Below are positions 44,106 to 54,000 of a DNA stretch of 64,000 nucleotides, piece after piece. Origin of the DNA: Paenibacillus_AB hodogayensis (GTDB lineage Bacteria > Bacillota > Bacilli > Paenibacillales > NBRC-103111); contig NZ_BAAAYO010000002.1 of assembly GCF_039536325.1 (NCBI RefSeq), positions 682,001 through 746,000 on the forward strand, read 5' to 3'. Below the pieces are notes generated by a model that saw only the letters and a program-made list of their open reading frames with translations, had not been told where the DNA came from and did not search any database. Position numbers and translations under genes: made by a program. Numbering within the stretch: the stretch's first letter is position 1; each line of letters starts with the position of its first letter.

Positions 44106-44417
44106 TCAATCCAGGTCCAATATGCCTGGATTATAAGGCTGGAACTCGATTGGCTTGCCGTCCGGCAGAGAAAAGATCGGCCCCGGATTTAAGAGGTTCG
44201 GCTTCACGGACGCGGCTTTGCGAAGGAGACACGACTCGAAGTGCCAATTGGCGAATTTCAAATCCCCCGTTGATTTGTATACATAATCGAACCAACCATA
44301 ACAGCCCATATCGCCGGCGTGGGAAGTCGGCGCTTTCACGACGAGCGTTCCGCCTATAACCAGAGCAGCGGCAAGAGCAAGCCGGATAGCGCTACCTGCA
44401 AGCTTGTTTCTTTTCAT
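44106..44417 (-). CDS. Small secreted protein of unknown function
   Basis: The 103-residue product has a signal peptide (MKRNK ... TSHAG, cut near residue 34), then a mature ~68-residue part with two Cys (GCYGWF, ESCLLR) that could form a disulfide. It is rich in Pro and aromatic residues near the end. ATG 44417 follows GGAAGGGATAAAT. I recognise no family. Confidence 0.65.
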   Translation of the reverse strand: MKRNKLAGSAIRLALAAALVIGGTLVVKAPTSHAGDMGCYGWFDYVYKSTGDLKFANWHFESCLLRKAASVKPNLLNPGPIFSLPDGKPIEFQPYNPGILDLD

Positions 44418-44543
44418 TATTTATCCCTTCCTTTCGTTTTTGGTTGTTTTCCAGTATAGCAAAAGGATGAAAATGGAAAAATGCTTCGATGGTCACTTTT
44501 TTCCGGGACGTTTGGACAATCCGGTTCCGGTTGTTTTCGCATG

Positions 44544-44579
44544 AAAAAACGCGCCCCCTCGATATCGAGAAGGCGCGTT
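44544..44579 (-). terminator. Terminator for tRNA-Thr
   Basis: On the minus strand AACGCGCC and GGCGCGTT flank TTCTCGATATCGAGGG, followed by T6. Confidence 0.8.
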
Positions 44580-44599
44580 GTTACCAGGTTAAGGGTGTA

Positions 44600-44672
<73 letters not shown>

Positions 44673-44790
44673 GTGCTTGTATTGGTTCGCACTTAATATA
44701 TATTACTCATTTTTTGCTAAATGTCAACAGCGTTTTTTATTTTTGTACGGGAATCGACACGAACATTGGCGAAAGTTCTAGAAAGTGGTG

Positions 44791-44819
44791 TTGGCTGCAT
44801 AACGGTTATCGTATATGAT
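44791..44819 (+). promoter_or_regulatory. SigA-type promoter of the AraC-family regulator
   Basis: TTGGCT (44791-44796), 17 bases, TATGAT (44814-44819), about 75 bases before the regulator start. Confidence 0.7.
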
Positions 44820-44894
44820 TAAGATATAACGCTTTCAACGGTCCTGAAGCAGAGCGCACGCGAACGATAGAGAAGAAAGGGGACGGTGGGCTGC

Positions 44895-47192
44895 ATGTTC
44901 GGACATATTCCTATATTGGGCAAGCTTTCGTTTCAACGAAAGCTGCTCCTTTCTTCGCTTCTGCTGAGCGTTCTGCCGGTGCTGCTGCTCGGAACGGCTG
45001 CATCGTTCGTCGCTTCTACCAGCATTCAGGCGGAAGTAAACGCCAAGCACGATACGATGCTGCGGCAAATCGAGTTTCAAGTCGACTCGCAGCTGAAACG
45101 GCTCGATTATATGTCCATCCAGATTGCCGGAGACGTCACGATCGAGAAGTCGGTAAGGCTGGGCATTTCCATGGACGACCGGGAAGCGCTTGAATCAACC
45201 CTCGACATGGTCGAAACGATTCGCAAATATCGCACGGTGGCGGACATCCCGTTCAACGCCTACATCGTCTACAACCGGTTCGACACGGTGTACTCCAATA
45301 AAGACGGGCTGCTGACAAAGCAAACGTTTCCTTACTTCGATGTCCTTCGGCAATATACGCCAAATTTCACAGGCTCGCTGTTTCTGCCATCCAATACGTA
45401 CCCGAATCAGCCCGATTTTCTGATCGTCCGCCCGATCGGCAGCTCCTCCACGGTGGACGGAGTGCTGTTTTTGGAAGCGGAGCCGACCAAGCTGTACGAA
45501 CTGCTGCAGTCAGTGCAAATGGGCGCCGACAGCCAACTGCTCGTCGTGGACCGCAATGGCCGGATCGTGCTCAGTCAAAAGCCGCAGGAGATCGGCACGA
45601 CTTTGCCGACGCCATTCGCCAAAAAGCTGGCCGCTTCGCCTTCCGGGGACTCGCGGGCCAAACCGGTCTCCTACGGGGACGACGACTACCATGTGACCGT
45701 GCACCGCTCGGGCTACAATGATTGGACCTATGTGATTATCGTCCCGCAAAGCGACCTTACCGCCAAAGCCGCGTTGATCCGGCAGGTGACCTGGCTGATC
45801 GCGGGTTGCGTGGCGCTCGTCTGGGCTTTGATTGCCCTGTTCGCCTCCAAGCGGCTTTACAACCCGATCCGTACGCTGCTGCAAAAGCTGCCGAACCGCG
45901 CCAAGCCTTCCGATGACGGGCTGCAGCATCTCGATGCGTTCATGCAGCAAGTGATGGATACGAACCGCCGGCTGGACAACGAGCTTCGCGAGCAGGCGCC
46001 GCAGCTGCGGGAGAATACGCTGCTCAAGCTGCTGTACGGGGAATGGAACGATGCCGAATTCGCCATCAAGTCGCAGCAGTACGAGCTGCCTCTGCACGGG
46101 CATTCGTTTGCCGTGTGCGTGTTCGAGGTCGATGCGTTTATGGAGTTCCGGAACAGCTACGAAGGCAAAGATCGCTCCTTGATGATGTATGCATTGACGA
46201 AGCTGGTCGCGGAGATGGCGGCCGATGCCGAATTTAGCTCCGTCACTGTATCTCCGTCGCTCGGCCAGGTGGCGCTGATCGTCGGTACGGACGGACCTGA
46301 CACCGCTTTCGCCGAACGGATCGAGCAGTTGTCCGTCAAAGTTCGCCATAAGGCGAAGGAGTTGTTCCGCTTCACACTGACCGCCGGGGTCAGCCGGGCA
46401 CGTCCCCAGTACCGGGGCATTCACGAAAGCTATCTGGAAGCGATCGACCTGCTCAGCTTCCGCTTGCTGCTCGGTCACGACTTGACGATCAGCCAACGTT
46501 CCATCGAATCGCTGGATGCCGTTAAGCAATCCACGCGTAATTTGATCAAACGCCAAAACACGATCGTCAAACGGATTGCCGAAGGGGACATGGATACCGT
46601 CTATGCGGAGTTTGACGCGATGGTGCGGGACATTCCTCATCAGGTTACCGGATTCAAGCCGGTTATCGGAATTTTCACGAATCTGATCGCCGAAATCGAC
46701 CACCTGCTCGACCAGCTCGGGTTCGAGTTGCAGCCGATGTTCCCTTATAACGTGTACGGCCGCATGAACCAGTTTCAATCGCTCGACGAGCTGCGGGATT
46801 GGTTCAAGCAGCAATTTTTCCCGGCCTTCCACGAGCACTTCGAGAAGCTGACCGTGCCCAATCAGACGAAAATCGTTCACCAGGTCGCCGAATATATCCG
46901 GAACGGCGCAGAGGGCGAGCTTTCCCTGCAAGAGGCCGCCTCGCGCTTCGGGCTTTCCTCCTCCCAACTGAGCCGGATGTTCAAGGAGGAAATGAACGTT
47001 AATTTCATTGATTATTGCATTCAGGCCCGCATGTCGAGAGCCAAAGAATGGCTCGTCCATTCGGATATGCCGATCAAACAAATAGCTGACAGGCTGCAAT
47101 ATACGACAACGCAAAATTTCTCGCGCGCCTTCAAGCAAACGACCGGCATGTCGCCGGGGCAATACCGGATTACCGTCCGCCATCAGCAGTAG
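44895..47192 (+). CDS. Membrane-bound AraC family regulator (YesN/cache-type)
   Basis: The 765-residue protein has a first membrane segment (about 17-40), an extracellular cache-like sensor (to about 290), a second membrane segment (about 296-317), a linker and a C-terminal AraC DNA-binding domain with two helix-turn-helices ('LQEAASRFGLSSSQLSRMFKE' in part, and 'IKQIADRLQYTTTQNFSRAF'). This is the layout of Paenibacillus regulators that control neighbouring sugar-ABC operons. It should sense a ligand outside and act on the lplB-type genes downstream. ATG 44895; a GTG at 44886 is possible. Confidence 0.88.
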   Translation: MFGHIPILGKLSFQRKLLLSSLLLSVLPVLLLGTAASFVASTSIQAEVNAKHDTMLRQIEFQVDSQLKRLDYMSIQIAGDVTIEKSVRLGISMDDREALESTLDMVETIRKYRTVADIPFNAYIVYNRFDTVYSNKDGLLTKQTFPYFDVLRQYTPNFTGSLFLPSNTYPNQPDFLIVRPIGSSSTVDGVLFLEAEPTKLYELLQSVQMGADSQLLVVDRNGRIVLSQKPQEIGTTLPTPFAKKLAASPSGDSRAKPVSYGDDDYHVTVHRSGYNDWTYVIIVPQSDLTAKAALIRQVTWLIAGCVALVWALIALFASKRLYNPIRTLLQKLPNRAKPSDDGLQHLDAFMQQVMDTNRRLDNELREQAPQLRENTLLKLLYGEWNDAEFAIKSQQYELPLHGHSFAVCVFEVDAFMEFRNSYEGKDRSLMMYALTKLVAEMAADAEFSSVTVSPSLGQVALIVGTDGPDTAFAERIEQLSVKVRHKAKELFRFTLTAGVSRARPQYRGIHESYLEAIDLLSFRLLLGHDLTISQRSIESLDAVKQSTRNLIKRQNTIVKRIAEGDMDTVYAEFDAMVRDIPHQVTGFKPVIGIFTNLIAEIDHLLDQLGFELQPMFPYNVYGRMNQFQSLDELRDWFKQQFFPAFHEHFEKLTVPNQTKIVHQVAEYIRNGAEGELSLQEAASRFGLSSSQLSRMFKEEMNVNFIDYCIQARMSRAKEWLVHSDMPIKQIADRLQYTTTQNFSRAFKQTTGMSPGQYRITVRHQQ

Positions 47193-47218
47193 TCCGCAAT
47201 ACCTGTATATACAGCGCC

Positions 47219-47246
47219 AGGCCTCACGTCAACGTGGGGCTTTTTT
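47219..47246 (+). terminator. Terminator after the AraC gene
   Basis: GCCTCACGT and ACGTGGGGC form the stem with a 2-base loop and T6 follows. A separate palindrome CTGTATATACAG lies just before it (47203-47214). Confidence 0.8.
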
Positions 47247-47340
47247 GCCGTGAGCCCGCGCCGCGAAAGGGCTCACGGACAAGGCTCATGTTTTGCAGAT
47301 CCGTATCATCTTTTGCCGGAGCGCCGAAAAAAATAGATCG

Positions 47341-47370
47341 TTTACAGGCCCGTTCCCCTTTCCCTATGAT
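47341..47370 (+). promoter_or_regulatory. Promoter of the sugar ABC operon
   Basis: TTTACA (47341-47346), 18 bases, TATGAT (47365-47370), about 60 bases before the first permease. The weak -35 suits an activated promoter. Confidence 0.5.
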
Positions 47371-47428
47371 GAGCCCATGACAACATTCCAAATAACCGGT
47401 TGAACCGGAAAGGGGGGTTACCGCCATA

Positions 47429-48376
47429 ATGAGAACGATTACAAAACCGGCGGCGGGGACAGTCGGACCGAACGCCACGGTTTGGAGAAAGATTTGGAAA
47501 AGCCGCGCTATGTATTTGTTCGCTTTACCCGGCACGCTTTACTTCATTATTTACAAATATGTGCCACTGCTCGGATCGGTTATCGCCTTTCAGGATTACA
47601 GCCCCTTCCAAGGGTTCCTTCATAGCGACTGGGTTGGTTTCGCTCATTTCCGCAGCATTTTCGACAACGCCGAAGTGGTGCAGGTTCTGATGAATACGCT
47701 GACTTTATCGCTGCTGCAAATCGTCTTCGCGTTTCCGTTTCCGATCATACTGGCGCTTATGCTGAACGAAGCCCGGCAGGAGTGGTTCAAACGGCTTATT
47801 CAATCATTCGTCTACTTGCCGCATTTTCTGTCCTGGGTCGTCGTCATCGGGCTGGTTACGATTTTTCTGAGAAGCGACGGGGTCGTCAACAGCCTACTCG
47901 CCTCGCTGTTCGGGACCGAGCCGATCATGTTCCTGCAGCAGCCGTTCCTGTTCAAGCCTTTGATCGTGCTGGAGGTCATCTGGAAGGAATCGGGCTGGAG
48001 CACCATCGTGTTCCTGGCCGCGCTGTCCGGCGTCAATCCGGAGCTATACGAAGCCGCTGTAGTCGACGGAGCCAGCCGGTGGCGGCGCATCTGGAGCATT
48101 ACGCTCCCCGCCATCCGCAGCACGATCGTCATCCTGCTCATTTTGAGGCTCGGAACGGTGCTCGACAACGGCTTCGAGCAAATTTTCCTGATGCTCAACC
48201 CGTACGTCAAGGAAGTCGGCGAAGTGCTCGATACCTATGTGTACTATAAAGGCGTTCTGCAATCCGATTTCAGCTTTGCAACCGCTGTCGGCCTGTTCAA
48301 ATCGGTCGTCGGGCTTGTGCTCGTCGTTGCCGCCAACAAGCTGGCCAAACGGTTCGGCGAAGAAGGCATCTATTAA
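47429..48376 (+). CDS. Sugar ABC transporter permease (LplB type)
   Basis: This is a 315-residue permease with six membrane segments. The binding-protein-dependent transport motif is 'EAAVVDGASRWRRIWSITLPAI' in part (EAA-x3-G). N terminus 'KSRAMYLFALPGTLYFIIYKYVPLLG' (in part) is typical of the LplB subfamily that takes up oligosaccharide breakdown products. The ATPase (MsmX-like) is not encoded here, as usual for Paenibacillus. First of permease-permease-binding-protein. ATG 47429. Confidence 0.92.
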   Translation: MRTITKPAAGTVGPNATVWRKIWKSRAMYLFALPGTLYFIIYKYVPLLGSVIAFQDYSPFQGFLHSDWVGFAHFRSIFDNAEVVQVLMNTLTLSLLQIVFAFPFPIILALMLNEARQEWFKRLIQSFVYLPHFLSWVVVIGLVTIFLRSDGVVNSLLASLFGTEPIMFLQQPFLFKPLIVLEVIWKESGWSTIVFLAALSGVNPELYEAAVVDGASRWRRIWSITLPAIRSTIVILLILRLGTVLDNGFEQIFLMLNPYVKEVGEVLDTYVYYKGVLQSDFSFATAVGLFKSVVGLVLVVAANKLAKRFGEEGIY

Positions 48377-48403
48377 TTTTCCGCGAAGGGGGTGCGTGAG
48401 CCT

Positions 48404-49276
48404 ATGAATCACCGTACCGGGCTCGACCGGGCGGCCGACTGGCTGAACGTGCTTGTGCTGACCGTTATCGCCGCGGCGATGATCGTGCCGTTCCTGTACA
48501 TTTTTTCCGTATCTTTCTCCTCGATGGAGGAATACTTGCGTAAAGACTTCATTTTATGGCCGGAGCATTGGGTGACGGACGCTTACCGCTACATTTTATC
48601 CAACGATAAATTCGTCAAATCCGTGTTCATCACGATCTTCATCACCGTGCTTGGCACAACGCTCAATCTCGCTTTTACTTCGACTATGGCTTATGCGCTG
48701 GCCAAACCGTTCTACGGGCAAAAGCTGCTGCTGTTCATGGTGTTGTTCACCTTTCTGTTCAGCGCCGGTATAATCCCGACCTATCTGATCGTCAAGTCGA
48801 CCGGGCTGCTTAACTCCATATGGGCGCTCATTATCCCGGTCCTGATCAGTCCATGGAATCTGATCGTGTTCAGCCAGTTTTTCAAGAGCATTCCGGAGGA
48901 ACTGAACGAAGCGGCCCATATCGACGGAGCGGGACCGTTCACCGTCTTCGCGCGTATCGTCCTGCCGCTGTCCAAGCCGGCTCTGGCTACGTTCGGACTG
49001 TTCTACGCCGTTATGCATTGGAACTCTTATTTTACCGGCATGCTGTACCTGAGCAATCCGAAGCTGTGGCCGATTCAATTGCTGCTGAGGCAAATTGTCG
49101 TAGTAAACGACACCTCCTCGCTGTCGGCCGACCAATTCGTCAACATACAACCGCCGCCTGCGGAAACGATTCAAATGGCCGCGATTCTGCTGGCCACCGT
49201 ACCGATTCTGATCGTGTACCCGTTTCTGCAAAAGCATTTCGCGAAGGGGGTGATGATCGGTTCGGTGAAAGGGTAA
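48404..49276 (+). CDS. Sugar ABC transporter permease (YtcP/LplC type)
   Basis: This is the second permease, ~290 residues, six membrane segments, EAA loop 'LNEAAHIDGAGPFTVFARIV'. The 'LSNPKLWPIQLLLRQIV' segment and C-terminal 'FAKGVMIGSVKG' are hallmarks of the YtcP/LplC family. ATG 48404; AAGGGGG is upstream. A GTG at 48392 is too close to that site. Confidence 0.92.
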   Translation: MNHRTGLDRAADWLNVLVLTVIAAAMIVPFLYIFSVSFSSMEEYLRKDFILWPEHWVTDAYRYILSNDKFVKSVFITIFITVLGTTLNLAFTSTMAYALAKPFYGQKLLLFMVLFTFLFSAGIIPTYLIVKSTGLLNSIWALIIPVLISPWNLIVFSQFFKSIPEELNEAAHIDGAGPFTVFARIVLPLSKPALATFGLFYAVMHWNSYFTGMLYLSNPKLWPIQLLLRQIVVVNDTSSLSADQFVNIQPPPAETIQMAAILLATVPILIVYPFLQKHFAKGVMIGSVKG

Positions 49277-49354
49277 CATCATGTTCCGCCATAAAAGGGG
49301 TTTCATGCTAAGCAAGAGTGTATCGGGTATAATCCAAACGGAGGTGTCCTCAAC

Positions 49355-50932
49355 ATGAAGGGAAAAACATTCGTCAGCCTGACGACCGTAGCCGTATTGA
49401 CCGCAGCTTTGGCTGCTTGTTCGAGCGGCGGCGGCAGCACAACCGATAAGCCGAAAACCGGCGATGCCAACGCCACGAAAACGAAAATATACGATATCGG
49501 CTTCCTTAACTTCGCCTACACGATCTTCCCCGACCCGAGCGGCAAAGGGGTAGAAGCAATCAAGCAAAAGTTCGGCGCCAACATCAAATCGCAATTCGTG
49601 CTGCAATCCGACTACAAGGAAAAGCTGAACGTCATTATGGCTTCCGGCGATATGCCGGACGTGGTAGCCATCAAGGATCTGGATGCCAACTACTACAAAT
49701 GGGCGAAGCAAGGCGCGTTTCTGGAACTTGACAGCTATATCGACCAGTATGCCACGCTCAAGGGCGTGCCGAAATCGATCTATGACCAGTTCCGCGTAAA
49801 TGGCAAAATTTACAGCATTCCGATGTACCAACCGACCTACACGTTCTCCGGAACGATCCGTCAGGACTGGCTGGACAATCTGGGGTTGAAAATGCCGACG
49901 AACTACAAAGAGCTGTTGGAAGTAGCCGTCGCCTTCACGAAAAACGACCCGGACAAAAACGGCAAAAACGACACGTACGGCTTCGCGCTCGGCCAGGACG
50001 TCAACCCGGCCCCGACGATGGGCGCTTACTGGTCCACCGCTTGGTATCATAAGGACAAGGAAGGCAACTTCATGCCGGGCCTGATCAGTCCAGGACGCAA
50101 GGAAGTTGTCGAAACGCTGGCCGCCGCCTATAAAGAAGGCGCTGTCACCAAAGACTTCGCGGTGCTCAACTGGGCGCAGACGAACAAGGAATTTTACTCC
50201 GGCAAGGCGGGTATCTTCATCGGCACGCCGAGCGGAATGGTCGAGGAATATTACACCGGCCTGCTTAAAGTCGATCCTAAGGCAAAGGTCGTGCCGATTC
50301 CGTTCTTCCAAGCTCCGGACGGCTCGCAAGGCAACCTGAAGGGCCGCGGATTCTTCGGTCTCACGACCTTGTCCGCCAAGCTGAAGAATGATCCGGACAA
50401 AGTGAAGAAAATTTTCGAGATTCTCGATTACGGACGCCAATTCCTGCCGCTTGACCAACGTACGCCGAGTAACGAGCAGTTCGACTGGATCATGGGAGGC
50501 AATGGCTCGGGCTACGAGATGGTCAACGGAAAAGCCGTGCCGAAAGCCGGCCAGGAGTCCAACACGCCGATCCAATATATGCTGCAGCGCCATGAATTCT
50601 GGAAACCGTGGGCGCCGAGCGACGATGCGAACCAGTTCTCCAAGGCGTCGTACAACTCGCCGGAAATGCAAGCATTCATCGCTTCGATCGAGCAAATGGA
50701 AAAAACGTACAACAAAAACCCGTACGACGATCCGATCAACCTCGTCTACTCGGAAACGCAAGCGTCCAAAGGCTCCGAGCTGGACAAATATTTGCTCGGC
50801 GAGCAAACGAAGATGATCTCCGGCCAACGCCCGATCGCCGATTGGGATAAGATGATCGAGGAATGGAAAGGCCGCGGAGGCACGCAGCTGATGAAAGAAG
50901 TGAATGACGGCATCAAAGCCGCCAAGCAATAA
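49355..50932 (+). CDS. Extracellular solute-binding lipoprotein (LplA-like)
   Basis: This is a 525-residue lipoprotein with lipobox L-A-A-C22 and a Ser/Gly-rich linker. The long family-1-type sugar-binding fold follows ('KEKLNVIMASGDMPDVVAI', 'YSIPMYQP', 'GLKMPTNYKELLEVA', 'KNGKNDTYGFAL'). It is probably specific for oligosaccharides; the sugar is unknown. ATG 49355 after GGAGGTGTCCTCAAC. A strong terminator follows. Confidence 0.92.
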   Translation: MKGKTFVSLTTVAVLTAALAACSSGGGSTTDKPKTGDANATKTKIYDIGFLNFAYTIFPDPSGKGVEAIKQKFGANIKSQFVLQSDYKEKLNVIMASGDMPDVVAIKDLDANYYKWAKQGAFLELDSYIDQYATLKGVPKSIYDQFRVNGKIYSIPMYQPTYTFSGTIRQDWLDNLGLKMPTNYKELLEVAVAFTKNDPDKNGKNDTYGFALGQDVNPAPTMGAYWSTAWYHKDKEGNFMPGLISPGRKEVVETLAAAYKEGAVTKDFAVLNWAQTNKEFYSGKAGIFIGTPSGMVEEYYTGLLKVDPKAKVVPIPFFQAPDGSQGNLKGRGFFGLTTLSAKLKNDPDKVKKIFEILDYGRQFLPLDQRTPSNEQFDWIMGGNGSGYEMVNGKAVPKAGQESNTPIQYMLQRHEFWKPWAPSDDANQFSKASYNSPEMQAFIASIEQMEKTYNKNPYDDPINLVYSETQASKGSELDKYLLGEQTKMISGQRPIADWDKMIEEWKGRGGTQLMKEVNDGIKAAKQ

Positions 50933-50951
50933 TACGATAAGGCCACACGAA

Positions 50952-51012
50952 AACAGCCGGACGGCACGGCGCAGGTCAGTCATTCTTGCGCAGCGCCATC
51001 CGGCTGTTTTTC
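50952..51012. terminator. Bidirectional terminator between the two sugar regions
   Basis: AAACAGCCGGA and TCCGGCTGTTTTT form the outer stem, with a GGCGCAG... inner part, ahead of the converging giant hydrolase gene. Confidence 0.85.
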
Positions 51013-51030
51013 CTCGTTGTCGTATCGTTG

Positions 51031-54000
51031 CTATTCTAAAGCGGCCCGAATATGCAAGTGCCGGTCGATTCGTATCCAAACTTTGCTCAGCAGTCGGTTT
51101 CCGACTTCATCCTCGGCTTGAAACCATACCGGGTAAATCCCGTCTTCCTCGAACTTCAAGGGACCGGAAACGGCGTAGGGATGCCACGAGTCTCCTTCGT
51201 CCAGCGAATAAGTGACAGCCGTAACCGTGAAACCTGGTCTATGTTCCGCATATACGCTAGCGGTCACCCCCTGACGCGCCCATGTTCCGCTGCTGTACGG
51301 GGATCCGTCGAATAGCTGGAGCTGGGTGGTCAGCATGAGTCCGGACGTCGATATTTTGATCGTGCGACGCTCCAACGCTTCATTGCCCGCCTTGTCCGTC
51401 GCCCTGATCCAGAGAGAGTAAATTCCGTCCCTTTCAAAGCGAAGCGTGTCTCCATAGACGCTCCAGGCGACTCCTTCATTCTGCGAAATCTCCAGTAAGG
51501 CGAGTCCGCTTTGCCCGTCCTGCGCATAAACGCTGACGACGACGCTCTGATTCGTCCAGGAGTCACTCGCATAAGGGCTCCCGTCCGCAGTAGCCATTGT
51601 CACTGCAATATCCGGAGGGGTGAGGTCCGGCGGCTGCGCGGGCTGAACCGTCACCAGATTTTGCACCCATTCCGAAGGATAAGCGAATTGGTACCATTTC
51701 TCGACCTTCACTTTATCGCCCAATTCGCCAAGTATCGATTGGCCGCCGTCCGCCCGTCCCGACCAATTGTTGAAAATATAGACGCCGTCATAGCCGGCTT
51801 CGTAAAACTCATGCGTCCTCAGCAAGTATTGCTGCTTGCTGACGGTCTCGTGCCCCGTCTTGATGCGAATTCCGCGCTTTAACAGCTCTTCCTCTTGCCG
51901 CGTCAAATCATTGCCGGAAAGCGTTCCATTAATGTTGCCATACAGCTTTACGCCCGTGCCTGCGGTCATATCCCGGAAAGAACCGATCTCGGCGAAAAAG
52001 GTTTCATGGCTCAGCGTGCAAACGACAAGCGTATCGATCAACTGCTCCTGAATCCACGTCTCGATATCCAGTCCGTTTTGGACATACAGGTCATAGGGAA
52101 TGCGAACCGAAATTTGCTGTCCGGGCAGTTCGCTGCGCACCTCGCGCATAAACTCGGTCATAACTCCCGCTTTGAACTCGTTCCACCTGGCCTGGCCTCC
52201 CGGTGTCGTCTCTTGCTGAGGCGCGGTTCCGTACTGGACAGCGTAGGCATTCGTGAGAACCGGTTCGTAGCCCAGCACGTAAGGGTATCTGCTGTAATCC
52301 AGTTCCACGCCCCTCAGCAGCTTTTGCCCTTGTTCATCGGTTACGGAGACGGCTTCTTTCAATACATCGATGATGTATTCCCTATACTCGGGATACGCAT
52401 AACTCATCCGCACATCCGGAGTACCGTTGCTTTTTTTCTGCAAATAGCCTTTATTCGCAAAGTCGGTGTACAAATTGCCGTTTAGCCATGGATAAACATT
52501 TTGGTTGTAAAAGGCGCTCATCCGCAAAGACGCGTATGCGTCCATGCCAAGCTCGTTCGCCTTCCGGGCTACGATCGTCAAAGGGTCTTTGCCCGCGTCG
52601 ACAAAGCCCAACACGGCGTCCCTCACCCGCTTGTCCCCGTCCCGCATCAAATCCCGCTCTTGCTCCGGCGTCAAGCTCGCATACGGCCGTCCGGCCGCCA
52701 CGCTGTCCCGCAGTATTAACATCGTCGTTCCAAGCGCCCAATACAAGGAATTGGCATCTTGACCGGCCAAAATAGTAACAGCATTATCGATCAGTTTTTG
52801 TTCCGTGTCATATTTGCCGCTGAAATAATCGCTATAACCGTCGTTATTGTAAATGACCCGTTTGCCCGCTGCCCCTTCGTCCGGTTTGGCGTTCAGCAAG
52901 ATCTCCTCCGGCGTCAGTCCCTTCAGCTTGACATAAGCCACTCTCGCTTGTTTGCCGGGAATCGCGGACAAGGCGACCGTTCCGTTCTGAAAATCCGAAG
53001 CGAACGCGAATACTTCCGCTATCGCCTTGCTCCCGTAGGGATCGCTCGTCTCAACTCCATCCAAAACAATCGAACGGGACTGCGTTCCGGCCGAGACGGT
53101 CAATCCTTCGGTCCCGCTTACGTAACCGATATATACGCCATACCAGCCGTGTAAGCTAACCGGAAGCTCCAGCGTACCGGCTTCGCTCGTGCTCTCTACC
53201 AGCAGTCCGCCGCTATCGCTCCCGTCATAGCTGTAGCTGGCCAGCTTCCAACCGGCTTCCCATGGCGGCTTGCCCGATGAATCGGCAGCCTGATCGACAT
53301 CCGTAAACAAATACACTTGGCCGGTTACCGAAGTTGCCGTTTGACCGGGCTGCAGAAGAGAGACACTCGCATACACGTCGGTCTTGTAGGAAACCTCGCT
53401 TTTTACGACGCTGCCGTCTTTCAGCTTCAGCGACAAGTCCATCCAGCCGCTGCGGCCATTCGCAGTTAATGGCAGCAATACCGTCGGGCCAGTCACTTCC
53501 TGCTCAATGCGATTTACGACTTGACCGTCCTGCAGCAGTTCCGCCTCCAGCGTAAGCCGGTTCGTATCAAACCGCAGCGGATCGGCGTCGAATAGCGGAA
53601 CGACGGTCGTAATTTCCGCAGCATCCGAAGTAGGAAGAACGGTTGCACCGGCGATTAATGGCCGAAATCGGCTCCAATCGGGCATTAGGTTCTTCAGCAG
53701 CTTGATTCGGTCCACATACACCTTTGTTTCTCCGACGGCGCCTGCCGCCTGGTTGACGATGGAGATTCGGTCGCTTTGCTGCACGGGCACACCTGCGCCG
53801 GACCAAAACCCAAGCTTGCTCCCATTGCGCGAGACGATCAGCCGTCCGTGCTCATCGTAGGCTATGCCCCAGTTGTCATAGTAAGTATCGGACAGAAGGC
53901 CGCTCTCGACAACCTCATAACCGCCGCTGCCTTTGCTTACGTACAGCTTATTATTGTCGTTAAATAAAAGCTGATACTTCTTCCCGCCGGCGATGACCTC

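Noticed and set aside
45510..47183. Minus-strand frame of over 550 codons opposite the AraC regulator
   Set aside because: Antisense shadow of a recognised gene, no ribosome site, no motif.
48596..51079. Long minus-strand open frame (over 800 codons) opposite the sugar ABC operon
   Set aside because: It lies fully antisense to two permeases and a binding protein with clear family motifs; the GC-rich third positions keep the opposite frame open. Its translation has low-complexity Arg/Leu/Val composition and no motif.
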